A DNA stretch of 64,000 nucleotides from Enterovirga rhinocerotis (lineage in GTDB: Bacteria; Pseudomonadota; Alphaproteobacteria; Rhizobiales; Beijerinckiaceae). This document shows positions 36,299-44,383 of the stretch, one piece after another. Under the pieces are notes generated by a model. That model had not been told where the DNA came from. It did not search any database and worked only from the letters and a program-made list of their open reading frames with translations. The stretch lies in contig NZ_SNZR01000011.1 of assembly GCF_004363955.1 (NCBI RefSeq), forward strand, positions 2,170,001 through 2,234,000. Reading direction: 5' to 3'. Position numbers and translations under genes: made by a program. How positions within the stretch are numbered: position 1 is the first letter of the stretch; every line of letters begins with the position of its first letter.

Positions 36299-38299
36299 AT
36301 GGCGGGCGCGTTCTCTTCTTCCCGGCGCGGCGAAGTCGAGGGTAAGGGGCCGCGCTTCAACGCGAGTGCGCTCGTCGCCGCCGGGATCGTCGTCGCCGGC
36401 CTGTATCTCGCCCGTGAAGTTCTGGTCCCCTTCGTCATCGCGGTGCTGCTGAGCTTCGTGCTCGCGATCCCGGTGCGGCTGCTGCAAGGCTTCGGCCTGG
36501 GCCGCGCCTTCCCGGTCGCTCTCGTCGTTCTGCTCGCCTTCCTCGCCCTCTTCGGCATCGCGACCGTGGTCGCGAGCCAGGCAACGGACCTCGCCGGCGA
36601 GCTGCCGCGCTATCAATCGACCATCCGCGAGAAGATCGGCGCGATGAAATCGGCCGCCTCCGGCAGCGGCCCCCTCGAACGCTTCGCCGACATGCTGCAG
36701 AACCTGTCGGAGGAGTTCGGCCGGAAGCCGGCCGCGACGGACAACCCGACCGCACCGCCGATCCAGAAGCCGATCCCGGTCGAGATCACCACCCAGTCGA
36801 GCCCGATCACGACGTTGCTGAACGTCATCTCGCCGGTGCTGCATCCCCTGGCGATGACGGGCCTCGTGATCGTCTTCACGGTCTTCATGCTGCTCCAGCG
36901 CGGCGACCTCCGGAACCGCGCGATCCGCCTCGCCGGCTCGCGCGACCTCCAGCGCACGACCGCGGCGATGAACGACGCCGCGACCCGCCTCTCGCGCTTC
37001 TTCCTCGTGCAGGTGCTGCTGAACGGAAGTTTCGGCATCGTCGTCGGGATCGGGCTGTGGCTGATCGGCGTGCCGAGCCCGATCCTCTGGGGCATCCTCG
37101 CGGCGATCTCCCGCTTCATTCCCTATGTCGGCGTCGTCATCGCCACGCTCGGACCGCTCGTCCTGGCCGCGGCCGTCGATCCGAACTGGACGATGCTGGT
37201 CATCACGGCGATCTTCTTCGGGGTGTCCGAATTCCTGCTGGGCCAGGTGATCGAGCCGCTGGTCTACGGCCACTCGACCGGCCTCTCGCCGATCGCGGTG
37301 ATCGCCTCGGTCACGTTCTGGACCTGGCTCTGGGGGCCGATCGGTCTCCTTCTGGCGACGCCGCTGACCGTCTGCCTCGTCGTCCTCGGCCGCCATGTCG
37401 AGCGGCTGGCCTTCCTCGACGTGATGCTGGGGGACCGACCACCGCTCACGGTCACCGAGAGCTTCTACCAGAGAGTCCTGGCCGGCGATTCCGGCGAGGC
37501 GATCGAACAGGCGGAGGACTTCCTCAAGGAGCACCGGCTCTCGACCTTCTACGACGAGGTGGCGACGAAGAGCCTCGGTCTCGCCCAGGCCGATCTCTCG
37601 CGCCGGGCGCTCGACGACGATCATCTGACGCGGATCGGCGATACGATGGCGCTGCTCATCGAGGACCTCGAGGAGCACGAGGATCCGCCCGGCGATCCGG
37701 AAGACCGGCGACCCGAGACCCGCCGCGAGGTCAAGCGCGCGGCCGGCGACGAGGGCCTCGATGTTTCGCTGGAGGAGGCCGACCTCTCGGCCGCGCGGCT
37801 CCCGGTCATCGATCGCGCCGCCCTGCCGGCCGGTTGGCGTGGCGCGGCCGCCGTCGTCTGCATCGCGGGCCGGAACGAACTCGACCGCATCGGCGCGCTG
37901 ATGCTGGCGCAGATTCTCGAGAAGCACGGCCTCGGCACGCGCGTCGAGGCTGCGGAGAGCCTGATGCCGGGTGCGAGCATCGTCCAGATGCCCGAACACG
38001 ACACCCGCATCGTCGTCCTGTCCTATCTCGATACGGGCTCCCCGGTGCATATCCGCTACGCGGTGCGCCGGCTCCGCCGCCGCTTCCCCGATGCGCGGAT
38101 CGTGGTCGGCTCGTGGGGGACGGCGCAGGACCAGTCGAAGACGGTCTGCGAGACCGCGCGGTCCGATGCCTGCGTCAGCCGGCTCGTCGACGCCGCGGCC
38201 CTCTGCCTCGATGCGGCGCTGAACCCGACGGACGGGACGCAGGAGGCGGCTCTCGCCGATGAGGGTGAGGCGCCCCCGCTCGCCGCCGGACGGGCCTGA
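36299..38299 (+). CDS. AI-2E/PerM-family transporter with large C-terminal cytosolic domain
   Basis: 666 residues. About residues 20-370 form the AI-2E/PerM membrane domain with eight helices (GIVVAGLYLAREVLVPFVIA; GILAAISRFIPYVGVVIATLGP; EPLVYGHSTGLSPIAVIASV). The remaining 295 or so residues are cytosolic. They comprise a charged region (about 380-490) and a Rossmann-like segment (about 500-640; GAAAVVCIAGRNELDRIGAL, IVVLSYLDTGSPVHIRYAVR, FPDARIVVGSW). This tail is much longer than in E. coli PerM/YdiK. The segment resembles a B12-binding-like or response-sensor fold, but I cannot name it. Possible exporter of small molecules; substrate unknown. Confidence 0.85.
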   Translation: MAGAFSSSRRGEVEGKGPRFNASALVAAGIVVAGLYLAREVLVPFVIAVLLSFVLAIPVRLLQGFGLGRAFPVALVVLLAFLALFGIATVVASQATDLAGELPRYQSTIREKIGAMKSAASGSGPLERFADMLQNLSEEFGRKPAATDNPTAPPIQKPIPVEITTQSSPITTLLNVISPVLHPLAMTGLVIVFTVFMLLQRGDLRNRAIRLAGSRDLQRTTAAMNDAATRLSRFFLVQVLLNGSFGIVVGIGLWLIGVPSPILWGILAAISRFIPYVGVVIATLGPLVLAAAVDPNWTMLVITAIFFGVSEFLLGQVIEPLVYGHSTGLSPIAVIASVTFWTWLWGPIGLLLATPLTVCLVVLGRHVERLAFLDVMLGDRPPLTVTESFYQRVLAGDSGEAIEQAEDFLKEHRLSTFYDEVATKSLGLAQADLSRRALDDDHLTRIGDTMALLIEDLEEHEDPPGDPEDRRPETRREVKRAAGDEGLDVSLEEADLSAARLPVIDRAALPAGWRGAAAVVCIAGRNELDRIGALMLAQILEKHGLGTRVEAAESLMPGASIVQMPEHDTRIVVLSYLDTGSPVHIRYAVRRLRRRFPDARIVVGSWGTAQDQSKTVCETARSDACVSRLVDAAALCLDAALNPTDGTQEAALADEGEAPPLAAGRA

Positions 38300-38309
38300 T
38301 CGGACGACC

Positions 38310-38594
38310 TCAGACCGCCGGCACCTCGTCGGAGGCGCCGGCGGCTGGGGCCGCGGAACCCGGCTCGTCCACGACCCAGAGCAGGTCCTCCTCCGCGAGG
38401 ACGCGATAGGCCGCCTCGCCCTCGTCCAGTCCCGCGCCGAGGAGTGCGTCGAATCTGGCGAGGCACGACGGAGCGCGCAGGCCCGCGCGGCGCCCCACGG
38501 CATCCCTCCACGTCTCGGCGACCTTGCGCCTCGCCACCAGCGGCATGGTCCGGCTGTCCTCGATCTTTCTCAGGTACGGGCTGAAGCCTCGCAT
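38310..38594 (-). CDS. Hypothetical cytosolic protein (94 aa)
   Basis: Frame on the minus strand from ATG 38594: MRGFSPYLRKIEDSRTMPLV then helical ARRKVAETWRDAVGRRAGLR and LDEGEAAYRVLAEEDLLWVV, ending in an Ala/Pro tail. No signal or membrane segment. It converges on the AI-2E gene with 10 bp between them. No clear ribosome binding site is seen, so it is a modest candidate; no family is recognised. Confidence 0.45.
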   Translation of the reverse strand: MRGFSPYLRKIEDSRTMPLVARRKVAETWRDAVGRRAGLRAPSCLARFDALLGAGLDEGEAAYRVLAEEDLLWVVDEPGSAAPAAGASDEVPAV

Positions 38595-38712
38595 TTAGCG
38601 GATCGATCGCCTTGCTGCGATCATAATGTGCCGCCATCAGCGATGGCTGGGCGCAAGGACATCGAATATCGCTCTCGCCACGCGCGGGCGCGCCCTGGGT
38701 TCACGAGGTCAC

Positions 38713-39246
38713 ATGGCGGTCGATCTGAGGCACGAACTGACGCGGCCGCTTGCGCTCATCCTCGCGGCCTTCGCCGTGCTCGGCTGGGTCCTGTTCGGTC
38801 TCTCGTCCTGGTCCGCCTCGTCGGTGCAGAAGGCGCAACGGCTGCAACTCGTCGAGATGAGGACGAAGGCCGACACGCTCTCGGCCGATCTCGCCAAGCA
38901 GACGGCCCTGATCGCGGAGGCCGGCGGGCTCGAGAAGAAGATGCTCGCGACGCGCGAGGAACTCTCTCGCATGACGCAGGCCAAGGCGGACGTGCAGTCG
39001 GAACTGGCCACCGCACAGCGCCGCCTGTCGACCGTAAGGCGGGACGTGAGCGAGGCCGACCGCAGCCTCGCCGCCCAGGCCCAGAAGCTGTCCGACCTGC
39101 AAAGCAGCGCGGCCGAGGCTAACAACGCCGCGCCCGACCAGACCACCCAGCCCACGCCGCGCGTGGGCCGCGGAGCGCGCCGCGGCACCTGGACCCGCCG
39201 GGGTCGCGCCTACCGTTCCTATTCGATCATGAGCCGCCCGCGCTGA
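38713..39246 (+). CDS. Membrane-anchored coiled-coil protein (177 aa)
   Basis: One N-terminal helix (PLALILAAFAVLGWVLFGLS, about 12-31), a long coiled coil with Lys/Glu/Ala heptads (about 40-140; DTLSADLAKQTALIAEAG, LATAQRRLSTVRRDVSEADR), and a basic Gly/Arg tail (GRGARRGTWTRRGRAYR). It would sit in the inner membrane with a periplasmic or cytosolic coil. The start ATG 38713 follows GAGG. Unidentified; similar anchored coiled coils act in cell envelope or septum structures. Confidence 0.65.
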   Translation: MAVDLRHELTRPLALILAAFAVLGWVLFGLSSWSASSVQKAQRLQLVEMRTKADTLSADLAKQTALIAEAGGLEKKMLATREELSRMTQAKADVQSELATAQRRLSTVRRDVSEADRSLAAQAQKLSDLQSSAAEANNAAPDQTTQPTPRVGRGARRGTWTRRGRAYRSYSIMSRPR

Positions 39247-39264
39247 GCCGCGCAGGGACGCGCG

Positions 39265-39921
39265 TCAGGAATTCGTGCGGCCCGTCGCGCCGATCCGGCC
39301 CGCCGCGATCACCGCCTGGGTGCGGCTGTCGACGCCGAGCTTCTGCAGGATCGCGGAGACATGCGCCTTCACCGTCGCCTCCGAGACGCTGAGCTCGTAG
39401 GCGATCTGCTTGTTCAGCAGCCCCTCCGACAGCATCATCAGCACCCGCATCTGCTGCGGCGTCAGCCGACCGAGACGGCGCACGAGGTCGGAGGTATCGC
39501 GATCCTCGGCCGTCTCGAGATCGACGTCAGGAGGGGCCCAGATGTCGCCCGACAGCACCGTTCGCACCGCGTTGCCGATCCCGTCGAGATCGAGCGATTT
39601 CGGGATGAACCCCGAGGCGCCGAAATCGATCGCGCGGCGGATGACGACGGGATCCTCGTTCGCCGAGACGATCACGATCGGGATCTCGGGATATTGGGCC
39701 CTGAGGTAGATCAGCCCGGAGAAGCCCTGCACCCCCGGCATGGTCAGGTCGAGCAGGACGAGATCGACGTCGCGGGAGCGGCCGAGTTGCTCCTGAAGCG
39801 TGTCGAGCCCCGTACATTCGGCGACCTCGGCCTGGGGGAGGATGGTTTCGAGCGCCCGCCGCAACGCCTCGCGGAAGAGAGGATGATCGTCGGCGATGAT
39901 GATCTTGACGCTAGCCTGCAA
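39265..39921 (-). CDS. NarL/LuxR-family response regulator
   Basis: 218 residues. The receiver domain has acidic pair DD (11-12), phospho-acceptor D58 in VLLDLTMPG, Thr/Ser switch SAN, and Lys in FIPKS. The C-terminal LuxR helix-turn-helix is about 155-215 (LTPQQMRVLMMLSEGLLNKQ, VSEATVKAHVSAILQKLGV). It lacks a neighbouring histidine kinase. The start is TTG 39921, with GGGAG nine bases upstream on the minus strand; the frame has no ATG nearby. A large palindrome lies 67 bp upstream of it. Confidence 0.9.
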   Translation of the reverse strand: MQASVKIIIADDHPLFREALRRALETILPQAEVAECTGLDTLQEQLGRSRDVDLVLLDLTMPGVQGFSGLIYLRAQYPEIPIVIVSANEDPVVIRRAIDFGASGFIPKSLDLDGIGNAVRTVLSGDIWAPPDVDLETAEDRDTSDLVRRLGRLTPQQMRVLMMLSEGLLNKQIAYELSVSEATVKAHVSAILQKLGVDSRTQAVIAAGRIGATGRTNS

Positions 39922-39987
39922 CGAACGCGTCTCCCGCCTGGAGTTGCCCGCCCAATTCGCAGGCCGCTCTGTTTTGGTTCGATCGCG

Positions 39988-40061
39988 TAGAGGCTGTTAT
40001 GGACCTTGGCCCGTTCTCGCCGAGCGGCGAGAACGCTAGAAGGGGTCCATAACGGCCTCTA
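39988..40061. repeat. 74-bp nested palindrome
   Basis: Outer arms TAGAGGCTGTTATGGACC (39988-40005) and GGTCCATAACGGCCTCTA (40044-40061) are inverted copies with one mismatch. Inside them CGTTCTCGCCG (40012-40022) and CGGCGAGAACG (40025-40035) form a perfect 11-bp stem with a 2-base loop. It lies between the yjbQ stop and the response-regulator start, without a T-tract. Likely a small inverted-repeat (MITE/REP-like) element; a role in RNA 3' ends is possible. Confidence 0.8.
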
Positions 40062-40133
40062 GGTGCGACAATCTGAAACGATGGCCGTTCACCATAGAAT
40101 CCTTCTGCGCCCCCGTCATGGCCGCCGCGCAAT

Positions 40134-40592
40134 TTACCCCCCGTTAAGGTTGACGACGATTTCGCGGCGATGCGGCGCATCGCGATGCTCGGCGAGGAAG
40201 ATGCCCTGCCAGGTGCCGAGCCCGAGGCGCCCGTCCATGATCGGGATGGACAGCGAGGCCCCCGTCAGCATGGCCCGGATGTGGCCCGGCATGTCGTCCG
40301 GGCCCTCGGAATCGTGCACGTAGCCGGCATGGCGCGGCGCCAGCCGGTCCAGGGCTGTCAGGAGGTCGTGCTGCACGGCGGGATCGGCGTTCTCGCCGAT
40401 CAGGAGCGAGGCCGAGGTATGGCGGCAGAAGACCGTCGCGAGGCCGGCCTTGATGCCGCTGGCGAGGACCAGGCGCGCGACATCCGCCGTGAGTTCGGTG
40501 AAGCCCGGCCCCGGCGTCGACACGACGATCCGGGCGAGCACCTGCCGCGTCACGGGACCGTCGGCGAGGGTCTGGACGGCGACACGCTTCAT
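40134..40592 (-). CDS. YjbQ family protein (secondary thiamine-phosphate synthase-like)
   Basis: 152 residues, UPF0047/YjbQ fold. Family motifs are GFTELTADVARLVLASGIKAGLATVF, CRHTSASLLIGENADPAVQHDLL, GPDDMPGHIRAMLTGASLSIPI and GLGTWQGIFLAEHRD near the C-terminus. The domain has weak thiamine-phosphate synthase activity in E. coli; its real role is unclear. The ATG overlaps the ligase stop by 4 bp, placing it third in the exonuclease-ligase-yjbQ operon, an unusual partner for DNA repair genes. Confidence 0.92.
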   Translation of the reverse strand: MKRVAVQTLADGPVTRQVLARIVVSTPGPGFTELTADVARLVLASGIKAGLATVFCRHTSASLLIGENADPAVQHDLLTALDRLAPRHAGYVHDSEGPDDMPGHIRAMLTGASLSIPIMDGRLGLGTWQGIFLAEHRDAPHRREIVVNLNGG

Positions 40593-42400
40593 GGGCCGGC
40601 TCCTCCGGTCGGATGCATCTCGGTCTCTCCCTTGGAGAGGATTCGCTCGAGCGCGTCGAGGCGGTCCGCCTCGCCGGCCGGTTTGTCCCAGCGGATGCGG
40701 TTGATGCGGGGAAAGCGCATCGCGACGCCGGATTTATGCCGGGCCGAGCGCTGGATGCCTTCGAACGCGACCTCCAGCACGAGTCCGCGATCGGGGCCGT
40801 ACGCGACCTCGCGCACCGGGCCGAAGCGCTGGGTCGTGTGGTTGCGGACGAAACGGTCGAGCTTGAGCAGCTCGGCATCCGTGAAGCCGAAATAGGCCTT
40901 CCCCACGGGCACGAGCTCCGGCCCGCTCTCGCCGTCGCGCCAGCAGCCGAAGGTGTAGTCGGAATAGAAGGACGAGCGCTTACCCGAGCCGCGCTGGGCG
41001 TACATCATCACGGCGTCGACGAGATACGGGTCGCGCTTCCACTTCCACCAGGGACCTTTGGGCCGGCCCGGCAGATAGGGCGAATCGGCCCGTTTCAGCA
41101 TGCAGCCCTCGATCGCGTCCGCATCCGGCCCCGCCCCCGCGGAAGCGGGATCGGCGCGGGCGGCGGCGAGGTCGTCCCAGCTCGCGAAGGGGATCTGCGG
41201 CGAGAGGTCGATCCTGGGCTCTCCGAGACGCGCGACGAGGTCCTCGAGGAGCCGCCGCCGCTCGTCGTAGGGCCGCTCGCGCAGGTCCTCGCCGTCGAGG
41301 ACGAGGAGATCGTAGACGCGCAGATGAGCGGGAAACTCGGTCAGCATCTTCGGCGTCACCGTCTTCCGGTTCAGCCTCTGCTGGAGCACGTTGAAGCTCT
41401 CGACGCGCCCCTCCCGCACGATGAGCAACTCGCCGTCGAGCGCGCCGTCGAAATCGAGCGCCTCGACGAGATCGGGGAAGGCGGCGGAGACGTCCTCGCC
41501 GGTGCGCGAATAGATCCGCCGCACGGTCTCGCCGTCGCCGTCGCGTCCGGCCACCGCCTGGAGGCGGATGCCGTCCCATTTCCACTCGGCCCGGAAATCG
41601 GCCGCATCGAGCTTCGCAAAATCCTCGTCCTCGACCGGATGGGCCAGCATGGGCGGGCGGAAGGGCGCGGGATCGATGCTTTCCGGCCTCTCCCCCCTCC
41701 CCTCGACCCAGGCGAAGAGGTCGAGATAGGGCGGCGCGAGCCCGTGCCAGACCTGCTCGACATCGTCGGGCGCGATGCCTTCCCCGAGGCTCGCCACGGC
41801 CGTCTTGGCGAGACGGGCCGAGACGCCGATGCGCAGCTCTCCCGTGATCAGCTTCAGCAGCGCCCAGCGCCCGGTCTCGTCCAACGCATCGAGCCAGGAG
41901 GCGATCAGGGCCGGGAGCTCGGCCTTGCCCGCATGGGTCAGCCCCTCGACCACCTCGGACAGGAGCGGGCCGTCGGCGGGGGGATGGTTGTGGCCGATGG
42001 CAGCTCTTCCACCCGCGTCCTCATCCTGAGGCGCCTCGCGAAGCGAGGCCTCGAAGGACGCACCATCGTCGGCCGTGCTTCGAGGGCTGCCTGCGGCAGC
42101 CGCCTCAGCATGAGGAGGTCGTGGATCCGGCGCCCGCCAGATCAGCGCGATGGTCTCGGACGTGTCCCCGACATAATCCCGCGACAGGCGGAAGAGCACG
42201 GGGTCGGTGCGCTCCATGGCGAGGCCACGGATGATGCCGGGCTTGGCGTGCCGGAACGTCAGCGCGCCGGTGAGGGCCGCGAGCGCGAAGCCGCGTTCCG
42301 GATCGGGCGTCGTGCGGAAGTAATCGGCAAGCAGCCTGATCTTGGCGTTTCGCCGCGGTTCGTAGCCGACGCGGTCGATGAGGCCGGCGAAGCGGTTCAT
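40589..42400 (-). CDS. ATP-dependent DNA ligase (bacterial Lig-Exo system)
   Basis: 603 residues with an N-terminal alpha region (about 1-230), a nucleotidyltransferase domain with adenylated lysine K274 in EWKWDGIRL, and an OB-fold C-terminal domain. The class works with a partner exonuclease (and in many genomes a DEXH helicase and phosphoesterase) in DNA repair. Start at 42400 (MNRFAGLIDRVGYEPRRNAK); the open frame continues upstream but that is out of frame with the exonuclease gene. A family-B repeat is inserted in frame at about residues 94-128 (SPRSTADDGASFEASLREAP). It overlaps the exonuclease and yjbQ genes by 4 bp each. Confidence 0.93.
   Translation of the reverse strand: MNRFAGLIDRVGYEPRRNAKIRLLADYFRTTPDPERGFALAALTGALTFRHAKPGIIRGLAMERTDPVLFRLSRDYVGDTSETIALIWRAPDPRPPHAEAAAAGSPRSTADDGASFEASLREAPQDEDAGGRAAIGHNHPPADGPLLSEVVEGLTHAGKAELPALIASWLDALDETGRWALLKLITGELRIGVSARLAKTAVASLGEGIAPDDVEQVWHGLAPPYLDLFAWVEGRGERPESIDPAPFRPPMLAHPVEDEDFAKLDAADFRAEWKWDGIRLQAVAGRDGDGETVRRIYSRTGEDVSAAFPDLVEALDFDGALDGELLIVREGRVESFNVLQQRLNRKTVTPKMLTEFPAHLRVYDLLVLDGEDLRERPYDERRRLLEDLVARLGEPRIDLSPQIPFASWDDLAAARADPASAGAGPDADAIEGCMLKRADSPYLPGRPKGPWWKWKRDPYLVDAVMMYAQRGSGKRSSFYSDYTFGCWRDGESGPELVPVGKAYFGFTDAELLKLDRFVRNHTTQRFGPVREVAYGPDRGLVLEVAFEGIQRSARHKSGVAMRFPRINRIRWDKPAGEADRLDALERILSKGETEMHPTGGAGP
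42018..42120 (-). repeat. Family-B repeat embedded in frame in the ligase gene
   Basis: The plus-strand sequence runs CCTCATCCTGAGGCGCCTCG, CGAAGCGAGGCCTCGAAGGA, CGTGCTTCGAGG, then an inner palindrome CTGCCTGCGGCAG and the closing CGCCTCAGCATGAGGAGG. It matches the intergenic copies at 12101-12175 and 56115-56227. It encodes about 35 residues between the N-terminal region and the next helix of the ligase, without breaking the frame. Confidence 0.85.
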
Positions 42401-43470
42401 GCCTCGGCCTCGGCCGGCGTCGCGTCGGCGAGGGCCTCGTCGGCCTCCCCCGCCTCTTCGTCGCCATAGCCCAACAGGTGCAGCGGCTTCGCCCGGATGC
42501 CGCGGCTGCGGCACCAATGGACGAGCGCATCCTCCTGGCCATGCGTGACCCAGACCTCCTCGGCCTGCGTCTCGAGGATCGAGCGGCAGAGATCGTCCCA
42601 GTCGCAATGGTCGGAGATGACGAGGGGCAACTCGACGCCCTTCTGCCGGGCGCGGGCCCGGACGCGCATCCAGCCCGAGGCGAAGGCCGTGACCGGATCG
42701 GGGAAGCGCCGCGCCCAGACGTCCTGGATCGACGAGGGCGGACAGATCACGATCGCGCCCTTGAGCGAGGCGCGGTCGGCGGCCGCGACCTTCGGCGTCT
42801 CGCCGAGCGCGATGCCCTCGCTGCGGTAGTAGTCCGTCAGCCGCTCCATCGCCCCGTGCAGCCAGATCGGCTCGTCGTAGCCGGCCTCGCGCAGCAGCGC
42901 CATGACGCGCTGCGCCTTGCCGAGGGCATAGGCGCCGACGATATGCGCGCGCTCCGGGAAGAGCCGCACGGATTGCAGCAGCTTCGCCACCTCGTCCCGT
43001 ACGTCCGGATGGCGGAAGACCGGCAGGCCGAAGGTCGCCTCGGTGATGAAGACGTCGCAGGCGACCGGCTCGTAGGGGAGGCAGGTGGGGTCGCGACCCC
43101 GCTTGTAGTCGCCCGAGACGACGAGGCGGCAGGACGAGCCATGGCCGCCCTGCTCGATCACGATCTGCGCCGAGCCGAGGACGTGGCCCGCCGGCACGAA
43201 CGTCACGGTCACGTCCCCGACCCTGACGACCTCGCCGAGGACCGCCTCCTGCGTGCTGCGCGCGAAATCCTCGCCATAGCGGATGGCCATGATCGCCAGC
43301 GTCTCGCGCGTCGCCATCACGTGGCCGTGGCCGAACCGGGCATGGTCGGAATGGCCGTGCGTGACGAGCGCCCGCTCCACGGGGCGGAGCGGATCGACAT
43401 GGAAGTCGCCCGCCGGGCAGTAGAGCCCCTGGGGCGTGAGGGTGAGGAGATCGGCCGCGCGGGACGCCAT
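42397..43470 (-). CDS. Ligase-associated DNA exonuclease (MBL fold)
   Basis: 357 residues of the metallo-beta-lactamase / beta-CASP nuclease type. Metal-binding motif THGHSDHARFGHGHVMA (HxHxDH), then SGDYKRGRDPTCLPYEP with ITEATFGLPVF, and a C-terminal HGAMERLTDYYRSEG region. It is the exonuclease partner of bacterial ATP-dependent ligases. Its ORF overlaps the ligase start by 4 bp; the helicase and phosphoesterase genes that often complete the cluster are absent from the window. Start ATG 43470. Confidence 0.92.
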   Translation of the reverse strand: MASRAADLLTLTPQGLYCPAGDFHVDPLRPVERALVTHGHSDHARFGHGHVMATRETLAIMAIRYGEDFARSTQEAVLGEVVRVGDVTVTFVPAGHVLGSAQIVIEQGGHGSSCRLVVSGDYKRGRDPTCLPYEPVACDVFITEATFGLPVFRHPDVRDEVAKLLQSVRLFPERAHIVGAYALGKAQRVMALLREAGYDEPIWLHGAMERLTDYYRSEGIALGETPKVAAADRASLKGAIVICPPSSIQDVWARRFPDPVTAFASGWMRVRARARQKGVELPLVISDHCDWDDLCRSILETQAEEVWVTHGQEDALVHWCRSRGIRAKPLHLLGYGDEEAGEADEALADATPAEAEA

Positions 43471-43529
43471 GACCTCTCATATAGGCGGTCCGGGCGGCGA
43501 TCGCCGCTCCCGTCGCGTTCGAGACGAAC

Positions 43530-43556
43530 GGAAACATTCGCGGAGACGGCCGTTTC
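43530..43556 (+). promoter_or_regulatory. Candidate EcfG-type general stress promoter of the PRC-barrel gene
   Basis: GGAAA(C) at 43530-43535, a 16-bp spacer and CGTTTC at 43551-43556 come close to the alphaproteobacterial EcfG consensus GGAAC-N16/17-CGTT (one mismatch in the -35). It lies 30 bp before the PRC-barrel ATG. PRC-barrel proteins are frequent general-stress targets. Confidence 0.45.
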
Positions 43557-43585
43557 CTTCCCAACCACGAACGGAGGAGGATGTG

Positions 43586-43993
43586 ATGGCTGAATCATTC
43601 GGCTCGATGCAGGAACGGATGGCACGGGACCCGGCGACGGGCTCGAATCCGCTGATCGAGAGCGACCGCGTCGAGGGCACCGAGGTCTATGGCGCGGACC
43701 AGCGCGGCGTCGGTTCGATCAAGCGCCTGATGATCGACAAGAAGAGCGGCCAGGTCGCCTATGCCGTCCTCGGCTTCGGCGGCTTCCTCGGACTCGGCGA
43801 GGAGACCTATACGATCCCGTGGGGCAAGCTGAGCTACGACGTCGATCTCGGCGGCTACCGGACCGACCTCACGGCCGACCAGATCCAGGGCGCCCCGGAC
43901 TTCTATCGCGGCGACGATTACGGGTGGCGCGAGCGCGACAAGGAGCGCGAGCTGCACACCTATTACGGCGTGACGCCCTATTGGGGCATCTGA
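43586..43993 (+). CDS. PRC-barrel domain protein
   Basis: 135 residues with a PRC-barrel at about 30-95 (ESDRVEGTEVYGADQRGVGS, IDKKSGQVAYAVLGFGGFLG, YTIPWGKLSYD). The C-terminal tail is Tyr/Asp-rich (DDYGWRERDKERELHTYYGV). PRC-barrel proteins bind RNA or photosynthetic centre subunits; in alphaproteobacteria many are stress-induced. The start ATG 43586 follows a strong GGAGGAGG. It is flanked by a candidate EcfG promoter and a downstream stem-loop. Confidence 0.85.
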   Translation: MAESFGSMQERMARDPATGSNPLIESDRVEGTEVYGADQRGVGSIKRLMIDKKSGQVAYAVLGFGGFLGLGEETYTIPWGKLSYDVDLGGYRTDLTADQIQGAPDFYRGDDYGWRERDKERELHTYYGVTPYWGI

Positions 43994-44006
43994 GCCGTCC
44001 CTGAAA

Positions 44007-44039
44007 CATCCGGAGGGCCGGCACGCGGCTCTCCGGATG
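44007..44039. terminator. Stem-loop between the convergent PRC-barrel and azlD genes
   Basis: CATCCGGAG (44007-44015) and CTCCGGATG (44031-44039) are perfect 9-bp arms around a 15-base GC-rich loop. It serves both convergent genes by position. Only the minus-strand side has a short T-run (TGTTTCAGG), so termination strength is uncertain. Confidence 0.5.
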
Positions 44040-44044
44040 CGGGA

Positions 44045-44383
44045 TTACGGTCCGTAGTACCAGGCGCCGGTGATCAGCACGGCCTCGCCGACGAGGATGC
44101 CGACGAGGAGGGAGCGCCGCGCGACATAGGCGGATCCGAGCCCCAGCCCGACCGAGGCGAGCCGCAGCCAGAGCGGCACGGCAGCCAGGATCGCGGGCGG
44201 CGCCAGGATCAGCTTCGAGACGACCGCCGCCAGGAGCGCCACCGCCACGATCCTGATCCAGGTGAAGAACTCGGAGCGCTCGTTGACGCGCCGGCCGAGC
44301 AGTGCCCCCGCGACGCGGAATGCCTCGTTGGGCAGGAAACCCGCGAGGATCACGATCAGATAGGGCCAGAGCGCGTCAGACAT
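44045..44383 (-). CDS. azlD: AzlD-family branched-chain amino acid export subunit
   Basis: 112 residues with four predicted membrane helices (LWPYLIVILAGFLPNEAFRVA; VAVALLAAVVSKLILAPP; LRLASVGLGLGSAYVARRSL; LVGILVGEAVLITGAWYYGP). The size and order match AzlD, the small partner of AzlC in branched-chain amino acid export. The start at 44383 (MSDALWPYLIV) overlaps azlC by 8 bp on the minus strand. Confidence 0.85.
   Translation of the reverse strand: MSDALWPYLIVILAGFLPNEAFRVAGALLGRRVNERSEFFTWIRIVAVALLAAVVSKLILAPPAILAAVPLWLRLASVGLGLGSAYVARRSLLVGILVGEAVLITGAWYYGP

Noticed and set aside
40589-43564. Apparent 991-codon fusion covering ligase and exonuclease
   Set aside because: The ligase frame simply stays open upstream of its ATG at 42400. 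The exonuclease is encoded in another frame with its own start and full motifs.
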